The notes below the pieces were generated by a model. The model did not search any database. It saw only the letters and a program-made list of their open reading frames with translations, and was not told the origin of the DNA. Source: Gonatopus flavifemur (Eukaryota; Arthropoda; Insecta; Hymenoptera; Dryinidae). From it: DNA of 64,000 nucleotides. Below are positions 58,872-64,000 of this stretch, piece by piece (positions within the stretch are counted from its first letter, which is position 1; every line of letters begins with the position of its first letter). The translations under genes were made by a program, and so were the position numbers. The stretch spans positions 15,020,501-15,084,500 of the forward strand of contig JAFFJZ010000009.1 in assembly GCA_018340375.1 (NCBI GenBank), given 5' to 3'.

Positions 58872-59648
58872 CGTGCAGTTTGGAGTGACATTCGATGGCT
58901 ATTTCCTTACTGCCTGGATGGTCTTATCCATTTTTTCTTTCATCATATCGTATATACATAATTGAAGAGTATGAGCAGCACATCGTACACCAGTCAATAG
59001 AGGATCATCCATATGATAAATAGTTTCTTCTGTTTCCATTTCTTCATCCTTCACATCTCCATCCTGACCCACCTCTTTCTCTTCCGACTCATTGAGCAAA
59101 TCGCCTTGTTCGTTCCGCAATAGATTCGTCATTTTTATCATATTTGCACCATTATCCGTTGTGCAGGTATATATAGTTTTGTTAAAGACACGGTCATATT
59201 CTTGCAAAATCTCTCTTATAACACAAGCCAAATACTGTGATGTATGTCGAACTTGAAGGATTCTTACACTCAATGTCTTGAGTTGTATTTTGCCATCTTT
59301 GATGAATTGTACATTCACGCCCAAGAATGATTCACCGTGACGAGATGTTACATCACATTTGAGACTGAATAATTGGACCTGCAATTTTGTGGAAGTGACA
59401 AATCAAGACATACAATGAAATTGTATTTATGTGTATATTTGCGAGGATGCATTAGTGTGAGTATGTCTCAGACTGCACAAAGTCTTGAAACAATTTTTAG
59501 ATTTCCTAAAGATATTTTTGAAACAGCCTCAGGTTCTTGAATTCGAGCAAATTCTGGGGGATTCAGAGAGATTCAGGAAGATTTCGAAAATCCTTGAAGA
59601 ATTTTTCAATCTCAATCAGAAAAATTCCGAGAGATTCACAGAGGTTAA

Positions 59649-60102
59649 CCCTCAGCTGCCACACTTCGCCAGTGTAACATAGCTGCCACACTGGGGTCGA
59701 TGATGACCCCAACTGTAAATGTATACCAAAGCCAAGCTATGCGTACATGAGCCTTGGAAAAATTTTAGAGAGTACTAAAACTATTCCCATTTCCAGTCAA
59801 ATAATTTACCTAAAGGAAAATTGATTTCGAAGTTGTGCAAAAATTATGTGTGCAGCACACATGGCATCGCTTCTTTTCATCGATCAATGGGTGTATTCTC
59901 GGTTCTAGATGAAATTATCACTGTATCATGGAAAAAAATTATATGAAACATGGATAATCATGTCACGCTAGGGTGGAGTGAGGTGAAGAAACTCTAAAGT
60001 GGCACCAGATTGCGCGAAGAGTTCGAATTATTGAGTTTCTTGATGGTAATTCAAGATAGAATCATGTTGGGGTCAGTCTGACCCCAGTGTGGCAGCTAAG
60101 GG
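59649..60102. mobile_element. piggyBac-type MITE, copy 2 (454 bp), intact TTAA flanks
   Basis: The ends are CCCTCAGCTGCCACACT and, inverted, CCCTTAGCTGCCACACT, flanked by TTAA on both sides (59645-59648, 60103-60106). It is closely similar along its length to 21824-22303 but without the 27-bp tandem duplication. It sits in the presumed first intron of the hAT gene and has no ORF. Confidence 0.93.
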
Positions 60103-60980
60103 TTAAAGGAGAGTTGAAGAAATTCAAAATGTATTACTCATCATCATCATGATGATCATCAACCCTTTCTATCATCCGCTGAACGCTCAGTTTCTACATA
60201 TCTACGACAGCCCTTATCTTGTATAATTAACAAAAATTGATTAATTAACAATCATTAACATTAACATTGTCATTGATTGACATTAATTAATCGATTAATT
60301 ATCTTGTGTCCTGTTTAATTAATGCATTACTACCTGACAAGTATCTCACTTTCTCTGCATTACTTCAAATTACTTTGGATCACTCAGAAAAATGTTCCAA
60401 AACATGGAGAGACTCGAAAAGATTTCAGAGAGATTCAGAGAGATTTTTTATCAGGGCAGCTGAACAGAGCAATATTTTCGATATGTTCAAGTGGGCTCAA
60501 CAACTATTCCTAGACAAGGGAATAATTTTTTATTAGTTGAAAGAACGTAATCTCACTTGTTCCAAATCTTCTCTGATCTCGTTCCGTACTTTGATAGCCT
60601 CATGTTTCACATCCGTTTGAACAGTGCTAGTGGAAATAGTGATCTTTTCCGTTTGTGGAAGCGTATCTAATATAGGATCAATAATACCGCGGAATCCTTC
60701 ATCTTGGGATATAGAAAAAGGTCTGCCGTTGAGGGTTACCAAAGTGACGCAACTTTGTCGAATGTTATCCGCATTTAACGCGACTTTTAATCGAGAAACC
60801 TTTGGAGGTGGCGTAGATGATTCGAGCTCTTTTTTTTGGTGGAGAAGAATGTCGTACGTCACGTAATCATGTTTTGGGTGGCAACTTCTCAGATATTTCA
60901 CTAAATTCCCAGCATGCCTTGCCTGCATAGTTTAGAATGATTTCGAATTCATTGTAATATGTATTGAGTATATTTTCATT

Positions 60981-61198
60981 GGTAAACGTCCCAGTAACCG
61001 AACATGCACCTATTTCCGAACAACATATAATACAATCAATTATTGAGTATTTATTCGAATTATAACCACCACTTAAAAACGAATAAGAATTCCGTGATTA
61101 TTCTAGTGGTGGTCATAATTTAGATAAATATTCTATAACTGATTATATTATATGTTGTTCGGAAATAGGTGCAGGTTCGATTACTGGAACGTTTATCT
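60981..61198. repeat. MITE with ~95-bp near-perfect inverted arms
   Basis: GGTAAACGTCCCAGTAACCG at the left mirrors GATAAACGTTCCAGTAATCG at the right. Shared inner words are GCACCTATTTCCGAACAACA and ACCACCACT. The loop is under 30 bp, so this is close to a perfect hairpin. Confidence 0.85.
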
Positions 61199-61200
61199 TA

Positions 61201-61776
61201 CCCTAAGAGAACCGGAAATTTTAAGGTGATACTAGCGGCGTGGCAAAAGCCAAACTGTTTATAACAAACTACGGGCAAACACTTCATATTAATTAGAATA
61301 TCGTGCTGTACAGCATTTTTACTTGAATCAGAGAAGTACTGTACAGAGCGATATTTTTATTGGAATATGTTGCTGAAGTTTGAATCGTTTATAGAAACGA
61401 AATGAAAATTCAAACTCACAAAACCTAATGAATCATCGTTATTTCTCACTTCGAATTAACTCCTGAGAACTGAAAACTTCGTTTGAAGAATGTACTGCAA
61501 GATTTTTGATCTCTCTCAACTGAACATTATATGGTTTGAGCACTAATTCGTTCCAATGAACAATTCAAACTTCCGCAACGTTATTGGAATGAAGCATTTG
61601 GCCGTACTTTGTCATAAACGATTTGGTTGCTGCCACGCCGCTAGTATCTCCTCAAGTGAAATGTAGTTCGATTGTACGTACATTCACGTTCATGGAATGT
61701 TCTGTGCACCATCAAATGTCCGGATGTTGAATGGAACTCTATTAAACATTCTTTAGACCTTAGTGTTCTCTTGGGG
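61201..61776. repeat. Family A element, copy 2, carrying a nested MITE
   Basis: The ends are CCCTAAGAGAACC and GTGTTCTCTTGGGG. Positions 61656-61776 are the reverse complement of most of copy 1 (483-627). The part 61221-61655 is foreign to copy 1, and its removal joins the two halves in the order seen in copy 1. Confidence 0.75.
61221..61655. repeat. Nested MITE with TACTAGCGGCGTGGCA ends (435 bp)
   Basis: AAGGTGATACTAGCGGCGTG at the left mirrors GAGGAGATACTAGCGGCGTG at the right, and similarity continues through CAAACTGTTTATAACAAA and beyond. A small hairpin using CTGTACAG (about 61305-61360) lies in the left half only, possibly a third nested insertion. Confidence 0.8.
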
Positions 61777-63509
61777 TATCTATGCACGCGGAAAAGTCAC
61801 CTATAAAATTACTATGTTTTATTGCAAAATAGAGGCAGGTTGATCCATCGAACTCATCTATCACATCTCATCATCAAAATCACTATTTTGTATCAAATGA
61901 TGGAGTTCTGTTGATAATTGTTAGATAATACGAGTAAAGTGATTTCAAAATATCACCTGGTGTTTAACGTTACAATTCCAATTCGCCTTCACTTCACTAT
62001 GAAATATAGTGATCTTATATACAACTGTTTTCTGTGGATGCTATATATAAATGGCTTTACGCAATAACGTCTTAACCAAAAGTTTTTCCTTCAAATCGAG
62101 TTACTATGATAAATTTATCCAGTGAAATTTCGAACAATTTTTGACTCAAGTTATTATTGCATAAAGCCATCCTTATAATATATCCTGTTATTTACGTTAC
62201 GTAATATTTCCCGATAGTACGAGACATGAACGAATTGAAATGACTGAACTCAATAATTTAATTCATACATACTGTCAATTCTTCCCCACAATTTTCAGCT
62301 TTGCAGACGGACACATTCTTATTTTCATCATATGTAAAAAATCATGGACTGGATTGGTAGAAGGTCTTCCTTGTCTGCTCATCTTGAACGCATCTAACAC
62401 GATTTTGAGTCGATTTTCCACCACTTTGCGCTCAAAATTCACTCATATCAATTAGTAATTTTGATGTGGTTCAGGTTAAATTTGATCACTTGAACCCAGT
62501 TGAGTTTGTTATTCATCCACTGAAACTATGGGTACCAATAGTTACAAATAAATATAAACCAATTTCGATATAATAATCCGATAAAATTGAAGTAAGATAG
62601 ACAAACCTTAAAAATGTGAATTTTTTGAAACCAGAATCATTGGGTGATTTTGGTAGATTTTTATAAACTGGTAAGGAAATAGGATTTATAATCTACCCCT
62701 TGCTGTTTTGAAAAGATTCCCTTAACGAGAAACAAAAAATTTCATAAGTTCTTTTAACACTTGATTTGTATGAGAATTTTGCTTTCAAGTTCTCCTTGAT
62801 TCATAGATCAGTTGGTTCGAATTCCCATTTTCCTTACATTTGAAACACTTTCAAACTGCCTCAAATACAATTGTTCCATCATTCTTGTCATATATTTCTT
62901 TATAGGTAACGTTCTTTCAGTCTTTCATTGGAGAGAAATGCGTAGCGATTCCAGTTCTATGGGAGACGATCAAAATGGAAAAGAAAATTTTATTTTCGTT
63001 TTATTTCATGCAGATTTCGTTATTTTATTATCTCAATAACATTATCGATGTTGCATTCCATTCCTCCCAGTTGCTCAGAAACAGAAACGAAATTCAAGAT
63101 TGATTTCCGTTTCTGTTGCCGAAAAACTTAGAGAAATTTGTCATATCATTTTGCTAAGTACGGATCCCTAATGATATTTCCTCAATAACGTCATTAGCGA
63201 TATATTTTGTTCCCATACGTTAGTTGAGAACAGAAACAATCAGTGAAATCGGATTGTGTTCTCGTTGCTAAGAAACAGAACGACATAATAATATTCGGTT
63301 ATGTTGTTCCGTTACGTTCTGGTTTCTGTTTTTTAGGATTCAACTTTGGCGCCCTGTAAAAAATACTGTTCAATAAAAAAAGAAGAGGAAAAATTTTTTT
63401 CATACTCTCAAAGCATGCACGAATTCAAGGCAAAAGATTGTAGAAAGGTTTGTGATAGAATAAACAAGAAAAAAACAGTTCAAATATGGGTCAATTTTCA
63501 TCCTTGAAA
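61777..63509. other. Non-coding, nothing recognised
   Basis: AT-rich with only short ORFs. The words GAAACAGAAACGA and GAACAGAAACAA recur between 63060 and 63340 without a fixed period. Confidence 0.45.
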
Positions 63510-64000
63510 CCGGTACTAGTCCCTTAAAGCAGGTTGTGGTTGATGATTTGCCTCGTTCCGGTCGTCCATCCACCAGCAGCACTGACGAGAATATTGATAA
63601 AATTAAAGAAATCGTCCTCGCAAATCGTCGTGTGAGCATTAGGGAGATAGCATCCGATCTTGGTATCTCGTTCGGATTGGTGCAGAACGTTATGCACAAT
63701 ATTTTGGCCATGAGACGAGTTGTAGCACGGCTTGTGCCGAGAGTGTTGAATTTGTTGCAGAAACAGCATCGCATTGATGTTGCTAAAGAAATGCTCTCTT
63801 TGGGCCAAAATGTTATCGAAGGCATCATTACCGGTGACGAAACATGGGTCTATGAATACGACATCGAAACCAACCAACATTCATCGGAACGGCGCTTTTC
63901 AGACGAGTCAAAACCTAAAGAAACCGCGACAGAGTCGATCTGAAATCAAGGTTTTGTTGACTGCTTTCTTTGATTGCCGTGGTGTGGTCCACTCCGAATT
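63510..64000 (+). pseudogene. Mariner transposase fragment running off the window
   Basis: The frame at 63536-63943 has VVDDLPRSGRPSTSSTDENI, a second HTH (VSIREIASDLGISFGLVQNV), ARLVPRVL (WVPHxL position) and the first catalytic D in GDETWVYEYDIET. A frameshift near 63925 moves the reading to RQSRSEIKVLLTAFFDCRG, which is still open at base 64000. The N-terminal HTH before VVDD is missing or decayed. The DD34D remainder would lie beyond the window. It is a third mariner lineage here. Confidence 0.85.

Larger units (their letters stand above)
57380..60928 (-). pseudogene. hAT transposase gene with two presumed introns, frameshifted
   Basis: Three minus-strand blocks make one hAT transposase. 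Block 1 (60557-60928) has the end of a BED-like finger (HAGNLVKYLRSCHPKH) and SCVTLVTLNGRPFSI. It ends at a donor-like GTGAGA. Block 2 (58911-59378), after an acceptor-like TTGCAG, has YTCTTDNGANM with the catalytic D and GVRCAAHTLQLCIYDM with the C-x2-H motif. It ends at a donor-like GTAAGG. Block 3 (57380-58100), after TATTACAG, has LRTGS, the TRWNST motif in a shifted frame near 58000 and YLDLKYLPLIL. The C-terminal dimerisation signature is not seen. Intron 1 holds the MITE at 59649-60102, and intron 2 the MITE at 58630-58871. At least one frameshift (near 58020) makes it a pseudogene. It is a different hAT lineage from 9871-10855. Confidence 0.78.

Noticed and set aside
62800..62830. tRNA-like GGTTCGAATTCC box
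   Set aside because: No cloverleaf, no suitable A box at the right distance and no acceptor stem.

Overview
This window looks like a repeat-dense stretch of an insect (or at least arthropod) chromosome. I find no host gene. Almost everything I can name is a mobile element or a relic of one: an RTE-like LINE, hAT, Tc1/mariner, piggyBac and Mutator-like DNA transposons, an errantivirus-like Ty3/gypsy element with an env remnant, and many short inverted-repeat elements. The AT-rich composition, the mariners and the env-bearing gypsy element favour an insect; I cannot name the order.

Layout. 1-5190: small foldback elements and short tandem repeats. 5191-27161 (minus strand): one LINE, split by a 19.15-kb insertion at 7109-26259. 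That insertion is the main discovery candidate. It is a giant palindromic, foldback-like element with an 8-bp target duplication differing at one base (ATGATCAC/ATAATCAC) and ends that fit the hAT pattern. Each arm holds a unique outer segment, a ~153-bp satellite whose orientation flips part-way, and a ~163-bp satellite that flips around a conserved spacer. The arms meet at a ~270-bp unpaired centre. A 5'-truncated hAT transposase lies in the left arm only. Three younger elements sit inside it: an apparently intact 1,291-bp mariner, a 575-bp hAT MITE with a perfect 8-bp duplication, and a 480-bp piggyBac-type MITE.

28-47 kb: a Mutator-like transposase pseudogene (29968-31464) cut by a 14.3-kb minus-strand gypsy/errantivirus-like element (31465-45737). 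That element has 1.7-kb LTRs, a PBS, a PPT, gag, protease, RT/RNase H, an integrase lacking one catalytic residue, and an env relic. A 280-bp tandem repeat and an 11-copy 40-bp minisatellite follow.

47.3-56.2 kb: a dead piggyBac transposase; a 5.4-kb element with CAC-starting inverted repeats and an unclassified, perhaps CMC-like, transposase gene that is itself split by a ~1.7-kb probable solo LTR; and a second unclassified, frameshifted, probably transposon-encoded gene. 57-61 kb: a minus-strand hAT gene in three exon-like pieces with splice-like junctions, carrying MITEs in its presumed introns, followed by nested MITEs. The window ends inside another mariner relic.

Nesting gives a relative chronology: LINE, then giant foldback element, then mariner and MITEs; Mutator-like gene, then gypsy element; CAC-ended element, then solo LTR. 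The only ORF that looks intact and possibly functional is the mariner transposase at 15946-16992.
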